Source: CAZMSQ01 sp964569025 (GTDB taxonomy: Bacteria; Bacteroidota; Bacteroidia; Chitinophagales; Saprospiraceae). From it: a stretch of DNA of 9,901 nucleotides. The stretch covers positions 1 through 9,901 of the forward strand of contig CAZMSQ010000060.1 of assembly GCA_964569025.1 (NCBI GenBank), given 5' to 3'. How positions within the stretch are numbered: position 1 is the first letter of the stretch; the number at the start of each line of letters is the position of its first letter. Of this stretch, positions 1 to 6,776 are shown in pieces. Position numbers and translations under genes: made by a program. The notes beneath the pieces are model-generated. The model was not told where the DNA came from and did no database searches. It worked only from the letters and a program-made list of their open reading frames with translations.

Positions 1-66
1 GCAAATTGCTGATCCGATGCCTCCTGATGCGCCCGTTACGAGGGCTACCTGATTTTTGAGCTTCAT
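1..66 (-). CDS. Short-chain dehydrogenase/reductase (SDR), N-terminal fragment
   Basis: Only the first 22 codons are present; the gene runs off the left edge. Reading the minus strand from the ATG at 66 gives MKLKNQVALVTGASGGIGSA and then IC. This is the first beta strand and the glycine-rich TGxxxGIG loop that binds NAD(P) in classical SDR oxidoreductases. SDRs in glycan clusters usually oxidise or reduce a sugar carbon or an acyl precursor; the substrate here is unknown because the catalytic Ser-Tyr-Lys part lies outside the window. The gene sits 45 nt downstream of the ATP-grasp gene on the same strand and is probably the fourth gene of that operon. No good Shine-Dalgarno sequence precedes the start. 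Family assignment is firm because the nucleotide-binding loop is complete; the function within the family is open. Confidence 0.85.
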   Translation of the reverse strand, partial: MKLKNQVALVTGASGGIGSAIC

Positions 67-111
67 AATTTCGAACAAGTTCTGATATGAAGGTGTCTGG
101 CGCAATCAGTC

Positions 112-1200
112 TCATGATTTTTGCCAGACACCATGTGCATTCAGGGTTGAAATATCTGAATCCGGGACCGGAATGTCGATAAATTGTCTGACGATTCTCC
201 TGCTTATTGACCCGGAGTGTGGAGGAATGAACGATTCTCCGAGCCAGGCATTGAGCATAATACGCACCTCATCGAACCCAAAAAAACGCCTTCCGGAAGT
301 CCCTCCGGAAAATCTTCCATTCATTTCAATGGCTGTATAGGTTTGGTCTGAACGTTTCTTCATCTGCACATTTAGAATGCCCGTCCAGCCGGCCTGAATG
401 GCGGCGTCTGCATACTGGTGAGCCACCGCCAGCAAACTTGGATCTTTGATCAGGGTCATTCCTTCGCAGCGACCCATCACCATTATTGACTGAAACAAGC
501 AGGTATCCAATACTGACGCATCCCGACCGATAAGAATCTGAGCGACAAAAAGCGCCTGTTCTGGCACTTCCCAAAAAAAAGGAAGCCCACAAGATGTGTC
601 CAACTCACATTCAGGCTTATCTCCAATAAAAGGCTGAATGGCATAGTCATGGAGACCCGCGACTCGTTGCAGCTGGTCTGCATTAACCACAAGACGAACT
701 CCACGCGTACCGTTGCCGTATCGGGGCTTGGCAATGAGTGGAAATCCGTACTGGTTACCCAGACTGAGTGCATCCCTTAGACTATCCGGAAGCCCGGTTT
801 CTACTGTCGGTGCAAACGGCAGAGCCTTGTCTCGGGCAAAATGCCAGCTCCTCACCTTATCAGCCATAACAGCGGCAAAGTCAGAGTGGCCGCACAAAAA
901 CGCCCCGCTATCGGGATACAAGCGATCACGGAGGCGACCGAGAAGTTCGATGTCGTCGTCACGACCGGGAATGATGACATCAGGAGCTTCGCGTTCAATG
1001 ACAGATGACAAATCTTTGGCAAATGCAGTTCGATCGGCGGCTGGTCTGACCAGATACGCCGTTTCGCATCTGAAATTACCCCAAGCTGAGGCATCTGAGT
1101 TGGTCCCTATAATCCTGAGATTCTGCCTCCTGTTTTCCAGAGAATCCAGAATATTTTGCCCCACGAGGCTCCCGACGCTTGTGACCAGTATTGTCTTCAT
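112..1200 (-). CDS. ATP-grasp ligase of the carbamoyl-phosphate-synthase-like/PylC-like type
   Basis: This 362-residue protein is probably a cytosolic ligase that uses ATP to activate a carboxylate as an acyl phosphate and join it to an amine or similar group. The N-terminal pre-ATP-grasp domain begins MKTILVTSVGSLVGQNIL (residues 1-18). It is followed by a segment around 73-83 (PDVIIPGRDDD) typical of the carbamoyl-phosphate-synthase-like subgroup. The ATP-binding lysine region is IAKPRYGNGTRGV (156-168). The metal-binding strand near the end of the fold reads AIEMNGRFSGG (290-300), with Glu292 and Asn294 as likely Mg ligands. All core elements look intact. The start overlaps the stop of the ThDP gene by 4 nt (ATGA), so the two are probably translationally coupled. 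The acceptor and acid are unknown. In a glycan operon an N-acylation or amino-acid attachment step is plausible, but that is inference. Confidence 0.85.
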   Translation of the reverse strand: MKTILVTSVGSLVGQNILDSLENRRQNLRIIGTNSDASAWGNFRCETAYLVRPAADRTAFAKDLSSVIEREAPDVIIPGRDDDIELLGRLRDRLYPDSGAFLCGHSDFAAVMADKVRSWHFARDKALPFAPTVETGLPDSLRDALSLGNQYGFPLIAKPRYGNGTRGVRLVVNADQLQRVAGLHDYAIQPFIGDKPECELDTSCGLPFFWEVPEQALFVAQILIGRDASVLDTCLFQSIMVMGRCEGMTLIKDPSLLAVAHQYADAAIQAGWTGILNVQMKKRSDQTYTAIEMNGRFSGGTSGRRFFGFDEVRIMLNAWLGESFIPPHSGSISRRIVRQFIDIPVPDSDISTLNAHGVWQKS

Positions 1201-2879
1201 AGGTTTTGACTCCTATTTTTTCGAAATTCAGAAAGCCAGTTGGAGAATTCCAAATGATTCTCCTGCCTCAAGGCTTCATTGACTGTGTCTTCCATTCTCA
1301 CCCATAATACAACCGGCCCATCTAGCCGGCGGCACTGATTCAATGTGTGCAGGAACTCATCAGACGAAAATGCCCGGTAGCATCTGATTCCCATCGATTC
1401 TGCAAACAGCCCCCAGTCGGTTTCAGGTAAATCTACATACTCATTGCTAAGCCCCCAATTAATGGTACTTGCAAATTTTTGATTATCAAGAATTAGGAAA
1501 ATAATTGGCAAGCGATATCTTCGAGCCGTTGAGATTTCCACGCCAAACATTCTAAAAGACCCATCACCAATCAACGCAACGACCGGTCGTTGCGGAGAGG
1601 CCAGCTTGACGCCAATTGATGCGCACAATCCAAAGCCCATCGGAGAAAGTGCATCTGATTGAATCATCATATTCGGCTCATGGCAAGACATGAGCAAGGT
1701 GCCTGCCAGCCTCACCTGACCAGCATCGAGACAGTACCGTGTATTGTATGGCATAGCACGTTTCAGAATACTGAATAATTCCTGATACGTAAACTCTCCT
1801 TGCCCACCAGGAACAGATTGGCTCGGGGAATGATTGTTTGCAGTGAGGGTCTGCAACCACTCTTGTCGACGTGTCATCAGGAGGAGAGATTGGTCTGTGC
1901 CCCCCGATTTTTCAAGATATCTCCTGAATTGTGGTGCTTGCACGCTCACACTTTCAATTCCTTCACTGACATATTTTTGAATTTTTTCTTCTTTAACACC
2001 GACACATATCACCCTTTCGGCCCTATATTGTGCTGGCCCCCGAAGTGCCATCAAGGCTCCCTGAGAGCTTCGAAATCCTACATACCCGATACTCACAAGC
2101 GAACCCTCGGGTACCATCCCTCTGGCTCCGCAATCAGTCATGACAGCAATTAAGTGCCGTTTTGCAAACTCGTAAAGCTTGGGAGAATTCAATATATCAA
2201 TTGCTCCGGCACCAAGAAAGAGCACAACCCGGGTCCTGTCTGAGACAATCCGGGGAATATTCAAAGTCTCTTCCATGATCTCTTTCCTGATTTTCAATGC
2301 CAAAGGAAATGAACATGGCGCCATTTGGACGTCGACTGGAATCTGTATATGCAGCGGCCTTTTTTCCTCAAACGCTGATTGAATATCCCGGATAACCCGC
2401 GGCACGTCATCCGGACACGCACAGATGGTAGACAATCCGATTGCTTCTCTGAAAATCCTGCTGTCATTGGTTCCACTGGGGCTGGCATCTTGAAATTCGC
2501 CCTTCCCGTGGGCATCTGCCGAAATATTGCCGGTGATAAAGCATACTGGTAACTGATCAACTCTGGCAACCTGTGCAGCGGCAACCATGTAAGCTGCCCC
2601 TGGGCCACCAATCGAAGCAACAACCGTTGGCTTCCCGGATGCCCTAGCGTAACCACATGCCATAAACGCTGCACTCAGTTCTTGTACAGCCACAACTGGA
2701 GACAAATGCGGATGGTGATTTAATGCCTCAAGAAAATACGTAATCTGGGCGCCAGGAACTAAAAACACGTACTCTCCTCCAAGTGCATGCCACGCACTCA
2801 ATAAAGCAGTCGAGACTGTGCCGAAAGCTACCTTCTCAACAGGCCGACCGAGTTTTCCGCTCCCGGCATTCTTTCGCAT
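1197..2879 (-). CDS. Thiamine-diphosphate-dependent enzyme, acetolactate synthase-like
   Basis: The 560-residue protein has the three-domain layout of the acetolactate synthase/pyruvate decarboxylase superfamily. The N-terminal pyrimidine-binding domain has the cofactor-activating glutamate at Glu67 (VAVQELSAAFMACGYARASG). Downstream of it are GGPGAAYMV (91-99) and the GKGEFQDASPSG stretch near 125-136, which resembles the acetolactate synthase region after the first domain. The C-terminal pyrophosphate-binding domain carries GDGSFRMFGVEIS (438-450), ending in LILDNQ (462-467). The GDG aspartate and Asn466 would hold Mg-ThDP. Family members decarboxylate a 2-keto acid and transfer the resulting carbanion. 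Here the gene sits between a sugar aminotransferase and an ATP-grasp ligase, not with branched-chain amino acid genes and without a visible regulatory subunit. A specialised glycan or secondary-metabolite role is therefore more likely than isoleucine/valine synthesis. FAD dependence cannot be judged. Confidence 0.87.
   Translation of the reverse strand: MRKNAGSGKLGRPVEKVAFGTVSTALLSAWHALGGEYVFLVPGAQITYFLEALNHHPHLSPVVAVQELSAAFMACGYARASGKPTVVASIGGPGAAYMVAAAQVARVDQLPVCFITGNISADAHGKGEFQDASPSGTNDSRIFREAIGLSTICACPDDVPRVIRDIQSAFEEKRPLHIQIPVDVQMAPCSFPLALKIRKEIMEETLNIPRIVSDRTRVVLFLGAGAIDILNSPKLYEFAKRHLIAVMTDCGARGMVPEGSLVSIGYVGFRSSQGALMALRGPAQYRAERVICVGVKEEKIQKYVSEGIESVSVQAPQFRRYLEKSGGTDQSLLLMTRRQEWLQTLTANNHSPSQSVPGGQGEFTYQELFSILKRAMPYNTRYCLDAGQVRLAGTLLMSCHEPNMMIQSDALSPMGFGLCASIGVKLASPQRPVVALIGDGSFRMFGVEISTARRYRLPIIFLILDNQKFASTINWGLSNEYVDLPETDWGLFAESMGIRCYRAFSSDEFLHTLNQCRRLDGPVVLWVRMEDTVNEALRQENHLEFSNWLSEFRKNRSQNL
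1210..1214 (-). promoter_or_regulatory. Ribosome binding site for the ATP-grasp gene
   Basis: On the minus strand the sequence AGGAG lies 9 nt before the ATG at 1200, inside the last codons of the ThDP gene. It is the clearest Shine-Dalgarno sequence in this operon and supports the ATG that overlaps the upstream stop. Confidence 0.5.
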
Positions 2880-2885
2880 TCTCGA

Positions 2886-3977
2886 TTATTTTATCATACT
2901 TTTTATTATTGTGGCTATTTTCAATTGGGTTTCTTCGGTAAGATCAAAATAAAGTGGCAGACATAACACCCGCTTCACAATATCCTCGGTAACCGGGAGT
3001 TCACTTTGGTTTGAATCGACATAGTTCAGCGTAGCGAGGTTTGGATAAAAATACCGCCGGGTACCGATTCCCTGACTTTCGAGTGCTTTTCTCACGTCAC
3101 CCATGACGGTTTCATCTTTGAAAATGACCGGCATATATGCTCGGTTCCAACTGCTGTCAGGCTGTTCCCGAATCCAACTGACAGGGCAGTCTTTCAATAA
3201 TTCCATGTAGGAATCCGTAAGCGCTTTCACTTTTTCAAGGATATCTTCCATGTATTTCAAATTCAGAAGCCCCATTGCGGCATGCAATTCTGAATTCTTC
3301 CCATTGATACCCACTCCGTCAAATTGATCAATGCCGTTGAACCCAAAATTACGCATCAGTTCAATGCGATTCATCCACTCGGGGTTCCGACAGATCACAG
3401 CCCCTCCTTCGACCGTATGAAAGAGCTTGGTGGCGTGAAAACTGGTGGCAGTGATATCTCCATATCCGAAAACTGACTGTCCCTTGTACTGCGTTCCAAA
3501 GCAATGAGCGGCATCATACATCACCTTTAAATCATAACGTTTTGCGATGGATTCAATGGCATCAATATTACATGGATTCCCATACACATGGGTAGCCAAA
3601 ATAGCGGAGGTCCGTTCTGTAACGGCACGCTCAATAAGCTTAGGATTGATGTTCAAAGAGTCTGGTTCAATGTCAACAAAGACGGGCTTACACCCTTCCC
3701 AGACAATGCTTGAAGTTGTGGCCACATACGAAAATGGACTCGTAATCACCTCTCCGGTTAGACTGAGTGTCCGTATCGCAAATTGCAGGGCTGTTGTACC
3801 ACTGCTCAGAAAGAGCATTGGCGGGCATTCCAGAAAATCACTCACAAGTTTTTCAATCGATTGGCACATCGGGCCATTGTTTGTCAGCCAACCGTGATCC
3901 CATATCAGTTTGAGAAGCGCTTCATACTCCTCGCGGGGCGGAAAAAAAGGGCGAGTGACCGGGACCTTTATATTCAT
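2886..3977 (-). CDS. DegT/DnrJ/EryC1/StrS-family nucleotide-sugar aminotransferase
   Basis: This 363-residue PLP enzyme belongs to the fold-type I aminotransferases that convert a keto-sugar nucleotide to an amino sugar, usually with glutamate as donor. Visible motifs are the N-terminal VPVTRPFFPPREEY (5-18) and GWLTNNGP (29-36), the cofactor phosphate region SSGTTALQ (58-65), the aspartate stacked under PLP in YDAAHCFG (154-161), and the Schiff-base lysine Lys184 in SFHATKLFHTVEGG (179-192). Length is normal for the family. The N-terminus and lysine region recall the VioA/FdtB/QdtB branch acting on dTDP-4-keto- or 3-keto-6-deoxyhexoses, but the regiochemistry cannot be decided by eye. It is the promoter-proximal gene of the left operon, 6 nt before the ThDP gene. 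The ATG is preceded directly by GAAGGA, and an in-frame TAA about 30 nt upstream with no start between excludes a longer form. Confidence 0.9.
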   Translation of the reverse strand: MNIKVPVTRPFFPPREEYEALLKLIWDHGWLTNNGPMCQSIEKLVSDFLECPPMLFLSSGTTALQFAIRTLSLTGEVITSPFSYVATTSSIVWEGCKPVFVDIEPDSLNINPKLIERAVTERTSAILATHVYGNPCNIDAIESIAKRYDLKVMYDAAHCFGTQYKGQSVFGYGDITATSFHATKLFHTVEGGAVICRNPEWMNRIELMRNFGFNGIDQFDGVGINGKNSELHAAMGLLNLKYMEDILEKVKALTDSYMELLKDCPVSWIREQPDSSWNRAYMPVIFKDETVMGDVRKALESQGIGTRRYFYPNLATLNYVDSNQSELPVTEDIVKRVLCLPLYFDLTEETQLKIATIIKSMIK

Positions 3978-4328
3978 TCCTTCAACGTTTTTCTGTCTTT
4001 GACACGTTTATCCCCAAAATACACTTTTCTTTCATGAGAGGCGCACCAACTATTGGTCCACTCTTTTCGAAGAAAATCCTACCAACCGCATGCAGAAGGT
4101 AGTCCGGAAAGCTTCAGATGCGGAGATTTCCAATTACCTTTACACACCATCTTGATTGGTACGAATCTTCCCTGAAAATTGGAGTCAAAACTGGATTTTT
4201 GGTGTTGTTTTTTGCAGAAGTGCATTAGATGGGTATTTTTTTACTCGGGTTCTCGAAAAAGGACTGGTTTTTGCACGGTAAAACCCGATACACCGACATG
4301 GCTTCGGCCACAGACTGATTGTTACCTC
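3978..4328. other. Divergent intergenic spacer between the glycan operon and the OmpA-family gene
   Basis: These 351 nt separate two divergent genes and should carry promoters for both. I found no exact TAnnTTTG Bacteroidota -7 element in either orientation. A near match (GTATTTTG, minus strand, read from 4022 to 4015) lies about 38 nt before the aminotransferase start. There are several T-rich stretches (for example 4235-4242) and a nested inverted repeat near 4245-4288. The plus-strand frame of the OmpA-family gene is open back to a TTG at 4179, but the encoded extension looks non-coding. No RNA gene was recognised. Confidence 0.5.
4245..4288. repeat. Nested inverted repeat upstream of the OmpA-family gene
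   Basis: The arms TCGGGTT (4245-4251) and AACCCGA (4282-4288) are perfect 7-nt complements separated by 30 nt. Inside them A5 (4256-4260) can pair with T5 (4268-4272) around a 7-nt loop. The structure ends 40 nt before the ATG at 4329, so it could fold in the mRNA leader or act as an operator. It could equally be chance in an AT-rich spacer. Confidence 0.35.
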
Positions 4329-6776
4329 ATGAAGCATGCTGCTGTCCGCATCGCATTGGGTATGCTCCTTTCCTGGAGTATGGCTGGAGGGGTGTGTGCA
4401 CAATTGAGGCCGCTCGGTGGGGGTGTCAATGCGGAGGGATCTGAGGGGCACAGTCCGGTCGTGGGGCCGGAGGAGCAGGAATTATTCTTTGCCAGGGCCA
4501 ATCATCCTCAAAATTTTGGCCAGGAAGATCTTCCGGACATTTGGATGTCTTCAAGAGCATCCGATGGATCCTGGGGCCATGCAGTCAATCTGGGCGCATT
4601 GGTCAACAGCCCTGATGAGGACTACCCGGTCGCTCTTACCAAAAACAATACGAGTCTGTATCTCGCCAGCACCCGTTACAATGCTGAATATCCGATGTTG
4701 TACCGGTCGAACCGGCAAGGCAGGTTATGGGATCTTGCTGAGCCGGTTGTGATTGAAGATCATTATTCCTATGATCCTGATGTTCGGTATACGGTCAGCT
4801 TTGACGGGCAGGTTTGTATTTTTTCAGCCAACCGGGATGAAAGTGAGGGGGGGCTCGACTTGTTTGTTTCGTTTCAGGAAGATGAGCAGGGGCTTTTTTC
4901 ATTTCCCCTCCCTTTAGGAGAAATGGTAAATACCGAGAAAGATGAGTCGTTCCCTTTTCTGGCTTCTGACGGACGTACCCTGTATTTTGTGCGCCGGAAG
5001 GAAGGCAGTAGTGAAGGAGTACTCTACCGGACATCGCGACTTGGGGAAGACTGGAACGGGTGGTCTGAGCCGGAAATCGTGCAGGTGGGGACTGAAGATT
5101 TTTCGAGGTTTTCATTTTTCCTCTCATTTTCAGGTAAGACAGCCTATCTCTCTGCCGGTAAGCCCTCGATGATTCAGGAATTCACTTTTGATCAGCCGCA
5201 ACAAAAAGAGCCGATGCTTCGGATTTCGGGGGTTGTCCGTGATATTCGTTCAAGTCAGCCATTGCGGGCTGGCATTGCCTTGCTTGACCGCTTTGGGCGG
5301 CAACTACAGGAGGTGAGGAGTATTTCCGGAGAATTTGAGTTTCTCACTCCCCAGGCCAGCGGCCTGATGCTTGATGCCCGTGTAACGGGATATCTCCCGA
5401 TTTTAAGATGGATCAGCTATCCGCAGGCGAGCCGGGAAGAAATCGATTACGGAAGCGGGGAGGCTGGCACGACCGGAGAGGCTGGTGCCATGGTGGTGCA
5501 CAGTCCAAGGGCGGAACGCATTGAAATGTGGCTCCAGCGGTTAGAGTCAGAGGTGGAGCGGTTTGAAGACAAGCGCAGAAAGCAGCTTGAAAACAAGCCA
5601 CCTGAGGTTCCTGAGCTGGGCGTCTTACCCGGGATCGAACGATTGGAACAAGAATATGAAATACGTTACTATGCAGCAGATGTCCCACGGAAAATGGCGG
5701 AAACTCTTGACATCAAATCTCCTCCGGCAGCTCCGGTAGAGGAGGATAAGGATGATTCTGACGCCGGACTCGATTCGTTGAGAGCCAAGTATCAGAAATA
5801 TGCGCTTGATTTGGCTGCTGCACAGGATACTTTACGTGCTGCTGCGGAAGTGGAAGAACGTGCACGACTTGACATGCCCTTTTCCGAACTTGCAGAGGCT
5901 GCTCATTGGGAAATGCTCACGAGGCTCAGTCCGGAAAGTATTGTCAAATTGAGAGAAGAGTTAATGGTTAGTACCCCATCGCAAATCGAGTCCCGCCTTC
6001 CGGATTATCTGCAAGGCAGAATGAAATCGGAAGACTGGCAGGAAGTGGCGGAGCGTCTGTTTTTTTACGCGCCTGTATCACTCGGGCGGAGAAACCCCAC
6101 AAGTTTGGCTTTTCTGACAGCCTCTGAAGACCTATCCGATTACTGGAATCGCCTGATGTCTGCCATTGAACCGGGGGTTCGACAGCAGCTCGATTCGGAG
6201 CTTCTCCCCGGCTTGCGAAAGGAGTTGCGCCAGGAACTCGAATACCAAACCTTCCTGCAACTCAGGCGAAAACTGAAGAGCGAGCTTGAGGGTGAGTTGA
6301 TGGAAAGCCTGCAGGAGCGGACGGCTCAAAACGCGCCGGCTAATCGTGACCGCTTGAGAGACCTGCCAACAACTCCGGAACAAGAAAATGAGAATATCCG
6401 CTCGGATTTGCTGTTTGTACCGGCAGAGCCGGGACAGACCTTTGAGCTTGAAGATGGACAGTTTGCTGCCAACCAACCACAGCTTTTGCCCGAATTGGTG
6501 CGTCAGCTTGATCAGCTTGCCGCACTTCTCAAAGCATACCCACAGTTGCGCCTTGAAATTGGATGCCACACCAATGGCCATGTGGAGCAATCGTATGCCC
6601 GTGCCCTGACCCAACTCCGGGCCGATGCAATTATTGACTACCTTTTGATTCAGGGCGTTGCTCAATCGCGCATTCGCGGAAAAGGATACGGCAACGACCA
6701 GCCTGTATCTGAGGGTTCCACTCCGGACGACCACCTTCTGAATCAGAGAGTGGAGGTGCGGATTGTCGAATGGTAA
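4329..6776 (+). CDS. Secreted PD40 propeller / OmpA C-terminal domain envelope protein
   Basis: From the ATG at 4329 the protein has 815 residues. It begins with a signal peptide (MKHAAVRIALGMLLSWSMAG..., likely cut after VCA at residue 24), which decides the start over the open frame to 4179. Residues about 35-290 contain PD40/WD40-like propeller repeats (DIWMSSR...; LDLFVSF...; repeated NSPDEDYPV / NTEKDESFP motifs). A carboxypeptidase-regulatory-like beta domain follows (about 297-362, LRISGVVRD...SGEFEF). Residues 395-670 are charged and mainly helical, with likely coiled coils near 395-425, 480-515 and 615-665. The C-terminal OmpA-type peptidoglycan-binding domain spans about 690-815 and ends NQRVEVRIVEW. 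It should sit in the periplasm or outer membrane, bound to peptidoglycan. The PD40, CRD and OmpA order resembles the T9SS protein PorE, but the TPR part is absent and no secretion genes are nearby, so that role is not claimed. The partner gene overlaps its stop. Confidence 0.87.
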   Translation: MKHAAVRIALGMLLSWSMAGGVCAQLRPLGGGVNAEGSEGHSPVVGPEEQELFFARANHPQNFGQEDLPDIWMSSRASDGSWGHAVNLGALVNSPDEDYPVALTKNNTSLYLASTRYNAEYPMLYRSNRQGRLWDLAEPVVIEDHYSYDPDVRYTVSFDGQVCIFSANRDESEGGLDLFVSFQEDEQGLFSFPLPLGEMVNTEKDESFPFLASDGRTLYFVRRKEGSSEGVLYRTSRLGEDWNGWSEPEIVQVGTEDFSRFSFFLSFSGKTAYLSAGKPSMIQEFTFDQPQQKEPMLRISGVVRDIRSSQPLRAGIALLDRFGRQLQEVRSISGEFEFLTPQASGLMLDARVTGYLPILRWISYPQASREEIDYGSGEAGTTGEAGAMVVHSPRAERIEMWLQRLESEVERFEDKRRKQLENKPPEVPELGVLPGIERLEQEYEIRYYAADVPRKMAETLDIKSPPAAPVEEDKDDSDAGLDSLRAKYQKYALDLAAAQDTLRAAAEVEERARLDMPFSELAEAAHWEMLTRLSPESIVKLREELMVSTPSQIESRLPDYLQGRMKSEDWQEVAERLFFYAPVSLGRRNPTSLAFLTASEDLSDYWNRLMSAIEPGVRQQLDSELLPGLRKELRQELEYQTFLQLRRKLKSELEGELMESLQERTAQNAPANRDRLRDLPTTPEQENENIRSDLLFVPAEPGQTFELEDGQFAANQPQLLPELVRQLDQLAALLKAYPQLRLEIGCHTNGHVEQSYARALTQLRADAIIDYLLIQGVAQSRIRGKGYGNDQPVSEGSTPDDHLLNQRVEVRIVEW

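Noticed and set aside
573..580. A8 tract in the ATP-grasp gene, and a similar A8 at 8547-8554 in the MOSC gene, as phase-variation switches
   Set aside because: Both encode in-frame family-consistent residues (for example Phe-Phe and Arg-Lys-Lys-Arg), and eight bases is short for a slippage switch.
713..1282. 189-codon open frame on the plus strand across the ATP-grasp/ThDP junction
   Set aside because: It is antisense to two motif-rich genes, is Ser/Arg-rich without domain features and has no supporting start signal.
3999..4025. Sigma70-like TTGACA followed by TACACT on the plus strand
   Set aside because: The spacing is only 15 nt, it lies about 300 nt upstream of the gene, and this box type is not the main one in the suspected lineage.
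4179..4328. In-frame extension of the OmpA-family gene to a TTG start
   Set aside because: The added 50 residues are Cys/Trp/Arg-rich without domain character and would bury the clear signal peptide that begins at the ATG at 4329.
5456..5495. Short direct repeat GAGGCTGG in the OmpA-family gene
   Set aside because: Only two 8-nt copies encoding Glu-Ala-Gly in a linker; too short and degenerate to call a repeat element.
6132..6734. 200-codon open frame on the minus strand, antisense to the OmpA domain
   Set aside because: The plus strand here encodes a well-recognised OmpA domain. The antisense product has no motif and is the expected shadow of a Glu/Leu-rich helical gene.
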